The notes under the pieces are model-generated. The model had not been told where the DNA came from. It saw nothing but the letters and a program-made list of their open reading frames with translations, and made no database searches. Positions 1 through 9,653 of a stretch of DNA of 43,471 bases are shown here, piece after piece (the stretch's first letter is position 1; each line of letters begins with the position of its first letter). The stretch lies in the NCBI GenBank assembly GCA_031263035.1, contig JAISGP010000127.1:1-43471 (forward strand), given 5' to 3'. Position numbers and translations under genes: made by a program. Source of the stretch: Lachnospiraceae bacterium (GTDB taxonomy: Bacteria > Bacillota > Clostridia > Lachnospirales > Lachnospiraceae).

Positions 1-1
1 T

Positions 2-1453
2 TTACACAACTTCTGCCTCTTCAGTTTCAGGAATAGCCTCACCTGCTGCCTCTGCTTCAACACTTTGGTAAACTTCTTCCACAACTTCCGGATCAGTACT
101 TTGAGCTATACAAGCCTCCTCTTTTTCCTCATCTTTAGGCAATATTAAATTCAAAATAACTGCCATAAGAGTTGCGATAACTACCGGAGATTTTCCAAAA
201 ATAGTAGTTACCCATGTTGGAAATGCTGCCAAAGAAGCTGAAGCTTGAGTTACTCCAACGCCAAGTGCTACTGATAATCCTACAATTGATGTGGTTCTAA
301 CAGTCATTCCACCTGATGCAATTAACTTAATTCCTGTCATGGCGATTGATGCAAATACAGAAATTGTTGCTCCACCAAGAACACACTGAGGAATTGTTGT
401 TAAAAGTGCTGAAAACTTAGGAACCAATCCTGCAATTAAAAGAATAGTTGCTCCAAGTCCAAGTACACATCTATTTATAACCTTAGTCGTTGTTACTATA
501 CCTACGTTTTGACTATAGGAAGCTGTTGGAAGTCCTCCAAAAAATGAACCTATCATATTCATAATTCCGTATCCAACAATAGCACCCTTAAGTTCCTTAT
601 TGGTAGGCTCTCTATCCATACTTCCTGTTGTTGTAGCTGTGAAATCACCAATAGCCTGAATTGCATTTATTGCAAATAAAAGACCAATAGCAATACAAGA
701 AGATGGTTCAAATTCAATACCGAAATGCATAATTTGTGGTGCTTGGAAAAATCCTGCCGCACCAACAGCACTTAAATCTATCATTCCAAAAAATGCTGCA
801 AGAATATATCCTACTACAATTCCTATTAATATAGATGCTAGCTTAACAAAGCCCTTACTAAAATGATTTAAAATCGTTACCACTGCTAATGTAATAAATG
901 CAACTAACCAGTTTTTCCAGCTACCATAATTAGGACTACTAGCTCCACCTGCCATGTAATTTACAGCTGTTGGATAAAGAGATACACCTATCATAAAAAC
1001 AACTGTACCTGTAACCATTGGTGGAAATAACTTACGAATTTTATCAATAAATAATCCAATAATTGCTGCCACCAATCCACCCATTAACTGAGCTCCCAAG
1101 ATTGCAGCTATACTATAAGTAGATGCAATAGTTTCCATACTGGCAACATATGCAAAACTTACTCCCATTATTACAGGTAATCCTGAACCTAACCGAAAAC
1201 TTCCTTTCTTCCCTATAGGAAATAGCTGTAAAAATGTTGATACTGCTGAAACAACTAAAGCAGATTGAATTAATATAACTTTATTAGGTCCATCTAGACC
1301 TGCTACTCCTGCCACTATAATAGCCGGTGTTACGCAACCAACAATCATTGCTACTACATGTTGTAATGCTAAAGGCAATGCTTGCCCAAACTTAGGTAAT
1401 CCATCTAACTCAAAAATTGATGCATATGTACGTTTCCCTTTTGTATTTTCCAC
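2..1453 (-). CDS. NCS2-family xanthine/uracil (purine) permease
   Basis: Integral membrane nucleobase:cation symporter of the NCS2 (uracil/xanthine permease) family. It probably imports xanthine, urate or a related purine for the cluster that follows. About a dozen hydrophobic segments are visible, with the family signature region QNVGIVTTTKVINR and a conserved GDFTATT stretch. An ATG exists at 1477, but it has no ribosome site. GGGGAGG lies 8 bases before an in-frame GTG at 1453, so I start there (483 aa). The C-terminal 40 or so residues are strongly acidic (many E, with A, V and P), longer than a minimal NCS2 tail. It is the last gene of the leftward purine block, 144 bases after the molybdoenzyme gene. 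Substrate is inferred from context; the family call is firm. Confidence 0.9.
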   Translation of the reverse strand: MENTKGKRTYASIFELDGLPKFGQALPLALQHVVAMIVGCVTPAIIVAGVAGLDGPNKVILIQSALVVSAVSTFLQLFPIGKKGSFRLGSGLPVIMGVSFAYVASMETIASTYSIAAILGAQLMGGLVAAIIGLFIDKIRKLFPPMVTGTVVFMIGVSLYPTAVNYMAGGASSPNYGSWKNWLVAFITLAVVTILNHFSKGFVKLASILIGIVVGYILAAFFGMIDLSAVGAAGFFQAPQIMHFGIEFEPSSCIAIGLLFAINAIQAIGDFTATTTGSMDREPTNKELKGAIVGYGIMNMIGSFFGGLPTASYSQNVGIVTTTKVINRCVLGLGATILLIAGLVPKFSALLTTIPQCVLGGATISVFASIAMTGIKLIASGGMTVRTTSIVGLSVALGVGVTQASASLAAFPTWVTTIFGKSPVVIATLMAVILNLILPKDEEKEEACIAQSTDPEVVEEVYQSVEAEAAGEAIPETEEAEVV

Positions 1454-1597
1454 TGTATTTTCCTCCCCGAAAATCATGTGTAAGTTATAAACTTAATACA
1501 TATAAGATTTTTTCTTTATTCAATTGTAATTTTGTACTATTTCGTTTTTTTATTTCAATATTCAGTTGTATTTCTTTTCACTATTCAATTTATCTAT

Positions 1598-4165
1598 TTA
1601 TTTTTTCTTAGAATATGGTGTATTTTCTAGGGGTAAAGTTGTTCTGAAATCTCCGTCCATTTTATAGTAAGCTCCGGCTATTGCAGGGGCTGTTGGAATG
1701 GATGTTATCTCTCCTATACCTATAGCACCACCGCAAAGATTTAGTCCGGGTTTTTCAACAATAATACTTTCCACATCCGGTGTTTTATTTGCTCTAAATA
1801 AGCCTAAGGTGCCAAATTTAGATAAAGGTTTGCAGTTTTCTAATTTATAATTTTCCGTTAAGGCAAATCCTAAAGACATAACCACGCCTCCTTCAATCTG
1901 CCCTTCAACTGCCAATGGATTAATTGCTCTTCCCACATCATGAGCCGCAACTATTTTTTCAACCATTCCTTCTTCATTCAATACACAGACTTGAGTTGCA
2001 TAACCATATGCCACATGAGAAACTGGATTTGGCACGTCACATCCAAGAGGGTCTGTTTTAGCTAAATATTCACCTTTATATTCTTTTCCTTCAAGTTCAT
2101 CAAGAGACTTATTTTGCAAGTCTATATTAATTTTTTCACAAGCTCTCTTTGTAGCTTCCCCTGTAACTAATGTTTGTCTTGACCCTGAAGTAGTTCCGGA
2201 GTCTGGAGAATTACTTGTGTTTGAAGCATCATAATCAATATATTCTTTAGACACTCCTGTATATTCACCAACGATTTGAGCAAGGACAGTTCCAAGACCT
2301 TGACCGATGCAAGAAGCTCCTGAATGAATTACAATTTTTCCATTTTCAACGCAAAGTCTTACTCTTCCATAATCAGGAATTCCAACACCAACTCCTGCAT
2401 TTTTCATTGCACAAGCAATACCTACGTATTTATTATTTGCAAATACATCTTTTACGGCTTCCAAAGTTTCGACTAATGCCGTACTTTCATCAACAATCTG
2501 CCCATTAGGCAAGCACATGCCTGGCTTAATAGCATTTCTATATCTAATTTCCCAAGGACTTATACCAATTAAATCTGCCATCTTAGTAAGCATCATTTCC
2601 ATTCCAAAGCAAGTCTGGGTTACACCAAAACCTCTAAAAGCCCCTGCCGGAGGATTATTTGTATAATAAGCTTTCCCGTCAATTTCAAAATTCTGATAAT
2701 TATAAGGTCCTGCTGCATGAGTACAGGCTCTTTCTAATACCGGACCACCAAGAGATGCATAAGCTCCTGTATCTGAAATTACACTAGCTTTAACTCCTTG
2801 AATAATACCGTTTTCGTCACAACCTAATGTAAACTTCATATCCATAGGATGGCGTTTTGGATGAATAAGTATACTTTCTTTTCTTGTAAGTTTAACTTTT
2901 ACAGGTTTCTTTGAAAGATATGCCACAAGAGCAGCATGATGCTGAACAGCCATATCTTCTTTACCACCAAAACCTCCACCTACAAGTTTATTTATAACAC
3001 ATACTTTTTCTTTAGGAAGTCCCAGTAGTTCTGCACATTCCCTCCTGGTATCATAAGTTCCCTGATCTGATGAATAAATTAAAACTCCATCATCACTTGG
3101 CATTGCAATTGCACACTCCGGTTCAAGAAAGGCATGTTCTGTAAAAGGAGTATGAAATTCATCTTCCAATACATATTTAGACTTTTCAATTGCTTCCGTA
3201 GCATTTCCCCTTGAAATATGTTTATGTGCCAGAAGATTGCCTTCCTTGTGAACTAAGGGTGCATCTTCTTTCATAGCCTCATAGGGACTTGCCACAAAGG
3301 GTAATTCTTCATACTCTATTTCAACTAACTTCTTAGCTTCTTCCACTATATCCAATGTTTTAGCCGCAACTAATACAATTGCATCACCTAAATATCTTGT
3401 TGTTTTACCTACTCCAATTAAGGCATCCCAATCTTGTTTTAAATGACCTACTTTAACGTCTCCTGGAATATCAGCCGCAGTATAAACTCCTACAACTCCC
3501 TCTAATTCTTTCGCTTTAGAAATATCAATAGAAAGAACCTTAGCTCTTGGATACATTGCTCTTATAGCAGAAGCATAAATTAATCCTTCTACTTCCATAT
3601 CATCAACATATTCCCCTGTACCTAAAACCTTCTCTCTTGCATCCAGTCGATGAACTTTTTTACCGATTTTCCACTCCATATCCTCCTTAGGAATAGGGAG
3701 ATTTTCTCTTTTAATCTTAGCTGCCAAAATAACAGCATCAATTATCTTCTTATATCCAGTACATCTGCAAATATTATTTCTTAGTGCAAATGCAGCTTCG
3801 GATCTTGTGGGATTATCATTTTCATCCAGCAAAGCTTTAGTGCAAATAACCATGCCCGGAATACAAAATCCACACTGTACAGCTCCTGCTTCAGCAAAAG
3901 AATAAGCATATAACTCTTTTTCGCCTTCACTTAAACCTTCTACTGTAATAATACTTTTCCCATCCACCTTTGATAAAGTTGGAATACAAGCTTTCGTAGG
4001 TTTACCATCAACTAATACTGTACAAGTTCCGCATGCTCCCTCACTACAACCATCTTTTACTGATTTACACTTGCACACATCACGTAAAAAAGGAAGAAGT
4101 TTAAGATCTAAGGATGTTTCGAAGGTTTTTCCATTAACTTTTATTTTATATATTGAACCATCCAC
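1598..4165 (-). CDS. xdhD: Selenium-dependent xanthine dehydrogenase-like molybdenum hydroxylase (2Fe-2S + Mo domains fused, no FAD domain)
   Basis: Cytoplasmic molybdenum hydroxylase expected to oxidise or interconvert purines such as xanthine and urate. Residues 1-75 form a plant-type [2Fe-2S] domain (C40, C45, C48, C60). Residues 80-150 form the second [2Fe-2S] domain (C98, C101, C133, C135). The rest (from about 165) is the molybdopterin-binding region, with GGGFGGKED (396-404), GAFRGFG (508-514), GQGLGT (621-626) and GIGEI (816-820), whose E819 matches the catalytic Glu of xanthine oxidase. The FAD domain of classical XDH is missing, so electrons must pass to a partner; YgfK nearby is the obvious candidate. 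The start is GTG, preceded by AGGAG at good spacing. The selenium dependence is inferred from the YqeB/YqeC/YgfK/SsnA neighbourhood, as is the xdhD symbol. The exact substrate is unknown. Confidence 0.9.
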   Translation of the reverse strand: MDGSIYKIKVNGKTFETSLDLKLLPFLRDVCKCKSVKDGCSEGACGTCTVLVDGKPTKACIPTLSKVDGKSIITVEGLSEGEKELYAYSFAEAGAVQCGFCIPGMVICTKALLDENDNPTRSEAAFALRNNICRCTGYKKIIDAVILAAKIKRENLPIPKEDMEWKIGKKVHRLDAREKVLGTGEYVDDMEVEGLIYASAIRAMYPRAKVLSIDISKAKELEGVVGVYTAADIPGDVKVGHLKQDWDALIGVGKTTRYLGDAIVLVAAKTLDIVEEAKKLVEIEYEELPFVASPYEAMKEDAPLVHKEGNLLAHKHISRGNATEAIEKSKYVLEDEFHTPFTEHAFLEPECAIAMPSDDGVLIYSSDQGTYDTRRECAELLGLPKEKVCVINKLVGGGFGGKEDMAVQHHAALVAYLSKKPVKVKLTRKESILIHPKRHPMDMKFTLGCDENGIIQGVKASVISDTGAYASLGGPVLERACTHAAGPYNYQNFEIDGKAYYTNNPPAGAFRGFGVTQTCFGMEMMLTKMADLIGISPWEIRYRNAIKPGMCLPNGQIVDESTALVETLEAVKDVFANNKYVGIACAMKNAGVGVGIPDYGRVRLCVENGKIVIHSGASCIGQGLGTVLAQIVGEYTGVSKEYIDYDASNTSNSPDSGTTSGSRQTLVTGEATKRACEKINIDLQNKSLDELEGKEYKGEYLAKTDPLGCDVPNPVSHVAYGYATQVCVLNEEGMVEKIVAAHDVGRAINPLAVEGQIEGGVVMSLGFALTENYKLENCKPLSKFGTLGLFRANKTPDVESIIVEKPGLNLCGGAIGIGEITSIPTAPAIAGAYYKMDGDFRTTLPLENTPYSKKK
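2434..2445. repeat. TATTTGCAAATA palindrome copy (inside xdhD)
   Basis: Perfect 12-bp palindrome inside the molybdenum domain coding sequence of xdhD. It is identical to the intergenic copies at 4999 and 12178. Confidence 0.8.
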
Positions 4166-4180
4166 ATTTTTCTCCTACTC

Positions 4181-4207
4181 TAGATTTTGTCTGACTACTC
4201 AATCTAA
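4181..4207. promoter_or_regulatory. Candidate operator upstream of xdhD
   Basis: TAGATT (4181-4186) and AATCTA (4201-4206) face each other, with TGACTACTCAATCTAA in the right part. The right half is nearly identical to sequences at 11132-11153, 13465-13486 and 37741-37761. It sits just upstream of the xdhD ribosome site and beside the tetR gene. The regulator is not known; TetR at 4257 is the first suspect. Confidence 0.4.
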
Positions 4208-4256
4208 ATTTTGCAGATAAAATTTATAAAGTACTATAGTGGATTTAAAATATTTT

Positions 4257-4859
4257 CTAGTTTTCTACAGATTTATAAATATGATTTAAGACCATCTCTT
4301 CTGCGGTGCTAAAATAATCATCAATATCAAATTCGTCTGGATCAATAAGACTTTGAACCGATGCACCTTCTAATAAAGAAACTGCTAGAAATGGTATATT
4401 CTCTTTATTTTTTTCATCTATATTTGGATAGAACTTAATTATAATCTCTCGAATTGAATCACGCCATTCTGTATAAGATTCTTGAAAACATTTACGTATT
4501 TTTTCATCAATCTTAGACTGAATTATGAAATTCATTTCTCCAAAATCATAATCTCTTTTTTTCTGAAGCATATATTTTTTTTGTTGAAAAAATACATGAA
4601 GTTGACCTTCTAATGTGTCTGGATTCTGTTTTTTATCAACTCTTCTATGACTATAGAATTCTTCTAAAATACGATTCTGTAGCTCTTCCATAAGCTGCTG
4701 TTTAGTTTTGTAATAATAATGAACATTAGATTGAACCATGCCTGCATTTTCAGCAATTAAGTGCATTCTAGTGCCATTAATAGTTACTTCATTTACAACT
4801 TTTAGAGCTGCATGGAGTATTTTTTCCTCTGCTTCAGAATATCTTTTTCCTTCTTCCAA
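4257..4859 (-). CDS. TetR/AcrR-family transcriptional regulator
   Basis: One-domain repressor of 200 aa, the usual TetR length. The N-terminal 50 residues give a typical TetR helix-turn-helix (residues around RMHLIAENAGMVQSNVHYYY, where the HYYYKTK recognition-helix end is characteristic). The remaining helical part would be the ligand and dimer domain. The start is TTG at 4859, decided by a perfect AGGAGG 7 bases upstream. It lies between xdhD and the hydantoinase gene on the same strand, so it probably controls the purine block in response to a purine or ring-opened intermediate. Ligand and targets are inference; inverted repeats at 4181, 11132, 11327 and 13465 are candidate sites. Confidence 0.85.
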   Translation of the reverse strand: MEEGKRYSEAEEKILHAALKVVNEVTINGTRMHLIAENAGMVQSNVHYYYKTKQQLMEELQNRILEEFYSHRRVDKKQNPDTLEGQLHVFFQQKKYMLQKKRDYDFGEMNFIIQSKIDEKIRKCFQESYTEWRDSIREIIIKFYPNIDEKNKENIPFLAVSLLEGASVQSLIDPDEFDIDDYFSTAEEMVLNHIYKSVEN

Positions 4860-4998
4860 TTCTATGCCTCCTACCTAAATCTCCCTGCCAATCAAGAAAA
4901 TTCATATAGAGGTAGTATAGCAATTAAAGGAAAAATTTGCAATTATTTAACCAGAATAATACTTTAATTCCTATCTATTTTTGTATAAAACTCACCCC

Positions 4999-5010
4999 TA
5001 TTTGCAAATA
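4999..5010. repeat. TATTTGCAAATA palindrome copy
   Basis: Perfect 12-bp palindrome in the tetR-hydA gap, one of five identical 12-mers in the window. The 200-base gap around it (4860-5059) shows no gene. Confidence 0.8.
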
Positions 5011-5059
5011 ATTTTTAATCAAACTTATCTTTTTTATACAAACTATTTATAAATACCTT

Positions 5060-6463
5060 TTAAAAATCTGTTCTTTCTCCTCTAAAAACATATTTTCCAA
5101 GTTTTTCATTAATAATCTTTCTCTCTTTTGCGACTAGCTTTCCTCTAAGAAAAACCATCTCGGGTAATCCTGTTACTTTCATGTCTTCATAAGGTGTATT
5201 GTCGCAAATACTATTCATATCTTTTGCTGAAATTATCCTAGTGATATTTTTATTCCAAATAACAATATCTGCATCACTTCCTTCTTTAATAGTTCCCTTG
5301 TTGGGATACATTCCAAACAGTTTAGCAGGTTGCTCTGAAAGAAGACCACACATGTCTGAAACAGTTATTTTACCTTTTGTTACGCCAAAGTGATAGATTA
5401 AAACCGGTCTTTCTTCTGTTCCAGGAATACCACCTGGAATTTTAGTAAAATCATCCTTACCACGAGTCTTTTGGTTGGACATATTAAAACTACAGTGATC
5501 TGTTCCTATTGTTTGAACTTCACCATTTAGCAACCCTTTCCAAATGGCTTCTATATCCTCTTCTTTCCTTAGAGGAGGTGAACAAACATATTTAGCAGCA
5601 CTAAACCCATCTTTACCATAGACACTATCATCTAAAAGAAGATATTGAGGACAAGTTTCAACATATACCTTTTGTCCATTTTCTCTGGCACATCTTACTT
5701 CCTCTAAACTTAGTTTTGAGCTAAGATGAACTATATTAACTGGAGTATCCACTAAACCGGCTATAACTAACAATCTATGAATAGCCTCTGCTTCTGCTTC
5801 TTTTGGTCTACTTAAAGGATGCAATGAAACGCTGTTTTTATTGTTACTCTTAAGTTCTTTTATTAAACTATCAATAAGTTCCCCGTTTTCGCAGTGAACT
5901 CCAACTATTCCATTTTCATCTTTTACAGCTTTTAAAATCTCATAAATCTCTCCATCATTTACTTTTAGATTGGAATAAGCCATATATAATTTATATGAAT
6001 TAACTCCCCTGTTAGTCATATCTTTTATTTCTTTTTTTATATCACTATTCCAATCTGTAATTGACATATGAAAGCCATAATCACAAGAAGATTTTCCATC
6101 AGCCAACTTATGCCAATTATCTAAAGCCTGATTAAGAGTTTCCCCTTTTTCTTGAGTTGTAAAATCAAGGATTGTTGTAGTTCCTCCGGCAATAGCCGCT
6201 TTTGTTCCGGAATAAAAATCATCAGCAGTATGAAAGTCACCGGCATCTAGATCAAAATGAGTATGAGTATCTATAAATCCTGGGAAAATCAGCTTATCTT
6301 TTGCATCAATTATTTGAATTTCTTCACCCGGAAATTCTTCTTTTAAATCAGATGCAATAAGGCTTTTCCCTATCTTTACAATCTTTTCCCCTTGAACAAA
6401 TATATCTTCTAAATCAACACCCTTTGAAGAAACCACCTGTCCATTTTTTATTAGAATACCCAA
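5060..6463 (-). CDS. hydA: Dihydropyrimidinase / D-hydantoinase (HyuA-like cyclic amidohydrolase)
   Basis: Cytoplasmic metal-dependent amidohydrolase that opens cyclic ureides. In this cluster it likely acts on a hydantoin- or dihydropyrimidine-like ring from purine breakdown. Counting from the first possible start at 6472, the metal ligands are H70 and H72 (THTH), the carbamylated lysine K161 (SYKLYM), H193 (VHCENGE), H249 (VHLSS) and D325 (GTDHCSF). This is the full dihydropyrimidinase set. Length, about 467 aa, is normal. A GTG at 6472 overlaps the ribosome site itself. The GGCGGTGAT stretch fits better with TTG at 6463, which leaves the usual hydantoinase N-terminus (LGILIKNG). It lies upstream of tetR and downstream of ygfK on the same strand. 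The enzyme class is firm; the physiological substrate is inferred. Confidence 0.9.
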   Translation of the reverse strand: MGILIKNGQVVSSKGVDLEDIFVQGEKIVKIGKSLIASDLKEEFPGEEIQIIDAKDKLIFPGFIDTHTHFDLDAGDFHTADDFYSGTKAAIAGGTTTILDFTTQEKGETLNQALDNWHKLADGKSSCDYGFHMSITDWNSDIKKEIKDMTNRGVNSYKLYMAYSNLKVNDGEIYEILKAVKDENGIVGVHCENGELIDSLIKELKSNNKNSVSLHPLSRPKEAEAEAIHRLLVIAGLVDTPVNIVHLSSKLSLEEVRCARENGQKVYVETCPQYLLLDDSVYGKDGFSAAKYVCSPPLRKEEDIEAIWKGLLNGEVQTIGTDHCSFNMSNQKTRGKDDFTKIPGGIPGTEERPVLIYHFGVTKGKITVSDMCGLLSEQPAKLFGMYPNKGTIKEGSDADIVIWNKNITRIISAKDMNSICDNTPYEDMKVTGLPEMVFLRGKLVAKERKIINEKLGKYVFRGERTDF

Positions 6464-6600
6464 ATTTATCACCGCCCTTATTTAAACAACATGAATAATG
6501 TAATCTAATCCCTTTAAGTTTTAACCAAATATATAAGATAACTCTTTTTCCTAGTCATATTGTTTTAGAAACATAGCATTATCATTTTGTATTCATCATC

Positions 6601-9591
6601 TTACAAATACATATAAGAATAATCTTTATCTAGTGCTAAAATACCTGATTTAATTTCTTTATCCAAGCCTTCATTTCCTTCAAGTAATTCATAAGTATTC
6701 ACCTTACCATTCAAGCGAGTTTTCACCTTCATATTACTTCGATTTAATACAAAATATCCTTCATTTGTACTATTATTAAAATCTTCTTCATTTGCAAATA
6801 AAGTAAATTTATCTTTATAAGGTGCTGAAATATAAGGACAAAAACTCTTGCAATTTCCACATTCATTACACATATAATCAACGTGAACAATAAATGGCAT
6901 TTTACTTTCCGGCACTTTTACGCTTACATTGGCTCTATTTGGACATACATCTACGCAATTTTCGCATACATGACTACATTCAAGACAACGTTCACTTTCA
7001 CTATTAACATTATTTGAATGAACTAAAACGCCTTTTTTCTTAGCAATACTTTCAATGTCACCTTTATAGTCAATAGGTGCATTAGCTGATTTCCCTAAAA
7101 TATGATTAGCACAAGTTGTAGCATCCTTAATTCCAAGAACTATAGTTTTAGGTCCTCTAGCCCCATCTCCAATAACGTAAACACCTGAAAGTTTAGTCTC
7201 CATAGTCTTTTCATCAAATACAGGAGTACCTTTTTCATTTAACTCTACCCCAAGATTTTGATAAACTGAACTATCTACCTTTTCTCCTAAAGAAGCAATA
7301 ATAGTATCTGCCTTTACACTTACTTCTTCATCAGTTTCTACAGGCTTTCTTCTTCCACTTTCATCCTCTTCTCCAAGAACGACTTTTTTGCAAATAAGAA
7401 CTCCATTCTTCTGCTCTTTAGGAGCTAAAAGTTCTTTGAAAATAACCCCTTCTTCTAATGCTTCAAGTAATTCTTCTTCATCAGCAGGCATGTATCTTTT
7501 AGTTCTACGATATACTACAGTTACATCTTCTACACCCTTAATACGTTTTGCCATACGGGCTGCATCCATAGCTGTATTACCGGCACCAATTACCACAACA
7601 TGCTTTCCAAGAGTAATACTACTCTCATCTTCTTTGGCTGCTTTTAAAAATGAAATAGCGTTTAATTCTTTTTCTGTTTTAACTCCAATTGGCATCCCCT
7701 TATTAGCACCTAGAGCTAAAACTATATTTTCATATCCTTGAGTTTTTAAATCATTAAGACTATGTACATCTGTATTCATCTTAAATTCAACACCATAGGC
7801 TTTAGCAAGTTCCACATCTTTACTAATGGCATCATTACTAATACGAAAGCCTGGAATTACATTTCTAACAGTTCCACCTGGGTTACTTGCCTTATCAAAT
7901 ATTGTAACAGAAATTCCTGCCCTACTAAGTAGCATACCACAAGCTATTCCTGCCGGTCCTGCACCAATAATAGCAACAGATTTAGACTGTTTATTTGATA
8001 TTTTGGCATTATCTAATGCGTTATTATATGAAGCCTCTGCAGCTTCTAATTTAGTTTTTCGTATATTTACAGGCTCTTCATAGAAATTTCTAGTACATTT
8101 ACTCATACACCTATGATTACATAAAGTTCCGGTCATAAATGGAAGTGGGTTTTTATCTAAAATAACTTGTAATGCTTCATCAGTTTTACCTTCTCCCACT
8201 AATTTTACATATGTAGGAATATCTTGACCTATTGGACACCCTTCACTACAAGGTGCAATAAAGCAAGAAGTAAGAGGTACCTTCTCCTCTATCTTTCTTG
8301 ATGGTAGTGGTTTAATAGGTTTAACATGATGAATATCTTTTTTAATTTCTTCAATTAATTTTCCTAAGCCCTCTACATCTATTCCTTTGAAATCACTATA
8401 GTTTTGAGCAGCCAGCTTATTTGCAATCTGAATATTACGATTGTATCCACCTGGTTTTAAAAGAGTTGTTGCTACTGTAATTGGCCATATTCCCAGTGAG
8501 AATATTTTGTCAATATTAAAGTAGTCTGCCCCCCCTGAATAGGAAATTCTAAGTTTACCATTAAAAGCTTTACTTAATTCATAAGAAACTGTTAAAGATA
8601 ATGCACATAAGGATTTTCCCGACATATACATTTCTTCACTTGGCAATTCTTTTCTGGTTACATCAACAGGAAAAGTATTGGTAATTTTAACTCCAAATTC
8701 AAGATTTTTCGACTTTGCTAAAGCATCAAGTCTGGTTAGCATTGGAACTGCATCTTCAAATTGCAAATCATCTTTAAAATGAAAATCTGAAAATGCCACA
8801 TAGTCATATCCCATACTGTCCATAATATCTCTTGCTTTTTCATAGCCTAGCAAAGTAGGATTACATTTTACAAATGTGTTTAAGTTTTTCTCATTAATTA
8901 AATATGATGCAATACTTTCAATTTCTTCCGGTGGACAACCGTGAAGAGTTGAAACTGTGGCACTTTTACATATATCAGAATTAATACTATCAATATATTC
9001 ATCTGTTATATGTAAAAATTTATCCTTATTATTTTTTAACCAAAGAATACATTTTTTAAATACCGGATGGTCTTTTGCTTCAATCATATCATCTAAAAAT
9101 TTATTGATTTTCTCCGACTTAACCCCTGCCAAATCATATCCAACACTTATATTGAATACAAAACCATCTTCTGCACCTAAATTCCATTCCTTTGCTAAAA
9201 CCTTTAAAGCAACCCATGCCTTTACATACTCTGCATATGCCTGTGGAACATAAAGTTCTGTAGACCATTCACAGTTATAACATTCATCATCTGCCAAAAT
9301 ACAAGGTTTACTTACAGGTAAATCCTCTCCATCAAGTATTTGAACTGTTTTAAGTTCAAAAAATCTAGCCCCTGTAAGATATCCTGAAATAATATTTTGA
9401 GCTAATTGAGTTGCCGGACCTGCCGCTGGGCCAAAAGGTGTTTCAATCTTTTCCCCAAAGATATTTAAAAACTTATTTTGCTCAGCTTGATACTGCTTTT
9501 TAACACCAAACACCGAATTATTTTTCTTCTCTTCCCCAAGAATCCACTCCATCAAATTGCCAAAGGGAATAGGTGTCATTTTATCACTCAT
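6601..9591 (-). CDS. ygfK: YgfK: putative selenate reductase subunit / flavin-Fe-S oxidoreductase
   Basis: Large redox protein (996 aa) of the YgfK family, a marker of SDMH loci and of the urate-degradation clusters reported in gut anaerobes. Residues 1-430 resemble the dihydroorotate/dihydropyrimidine dehydrogenase barrel. Residues 440-510 carry the cysteine-rich Fe-S region of the glutamate synthase small-subunit type (C443, C448, C452, C491, C495, C499). Residues 538-835 are an FAD/NAD(P)H module with GAGPAG (543-548) and GAGNTAMD (669-676). Two ferredoxin-like clusters follow (C869-C883 and C908-C918). The start is ATG with AAGGAGG 7 bases upstream. The architecture suits electron exchange between NAD(P)H and a purine substrate or the FAD-less XdhD. 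The historical name selenate reductase is not proof of that reaction. Confidence 0.9.
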   Translation of the reverse strand: MSDKMTPIPFGNLMEWILGEEKKNNSVFGVKKQYQAEQNKFLNIFGEKIETPFGPAAGPATQLAQNIISGYLTGARFFELKTVQILDGEDLPVSKPCILADDECYNCEWSTELYVPQAYAEYVKAWVALKVLAKEWNLGAEDGFVFNISVGYDLAGVKSEKINKFLDDMIEAKDHPVFKKCILWLKNNKDKFLHITDEYIDSINSDICKSATVSTLHGCPPEEIESIASYLINEKNLNTFVKCNPTLLGYEKARDIMDSMGYDYVAFSDFHFKDDLQFEDAVPMLTRLDALAKSKNLEFGVKITNTFPVDVTRKELPSEEMYMSGKSLCALSLTVSYELSKAFNGKLRISYSGGADYFNIDKIFSLGIWPITVATTLLKPGGYNRNIQIANKLAAQNYSDFKGIDVEGLGKLIEEIKKDIHHVKPIKPLPSRKIEEKVPLTSCFIAPCSEGCPIGQDIPTYVKLVGEGKTDEALQVILDKNPLPFMTGTLCNHRCMSKCTRNFYEEPVNIRKTKLEAAEASYNNALDNAKISNKQSKSVAIIGAGPAGIACGMLLSRAGISVTIFDKASNPGGTVRNVIPGFRISNDAISKDVELAKAYGVEFKMNTDVHSLNDLKTQGYENIVLALGANKGMPIGVKTEKELNAISFLKAAKEDESSITLGKHVVVIGAGNTAMDAARMAKRIKGVEDVTVVYRRTKRYMPADEEELLEALEEGVIFKELLAPKEQKNGVLICKKVVLGEEDESGRRKPVETDEEVSVKADTIIASLGEKVDSSVYQNLGVELNEKGTPVFDEKTMETKLSGVYVIGDGARGPKTIVLGIKDATTCANHILGKSANAPIDYKGDIESIAKKKGVLVHSNNVNSESERCLECSHVCENCVDVCPNRANVSVKVPESKMPFIVHVDYMCNECGNCKSFCPYISAPYKDKFTLFANEEDFNNSTNEGYFVLNRSNMKVKTRLNGKVNTYELLEGNEGLDKEIKSGILALDKDYSYMYL

Positions 9592-9653
9592 TATTCGCCC
9601 TCCTTATTTTATATTTAAAAGTTCCCCAAAACTTTTATTGCAAATTCTAATAT

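Noticed and set aside
1417..1611. Rightward 64-codon ORF across the permease-xdhD gap
   Set aside because: Low-complexity F/S/Y-rich translation of AT-rich DNA, overlapping the permease start, no ribosome site.
7388..7741. Rightward 117-codon ORF inside ygfK
   Set aside because: Antisense shadow of a well-supported gene; no family resemblance or ribosome site.
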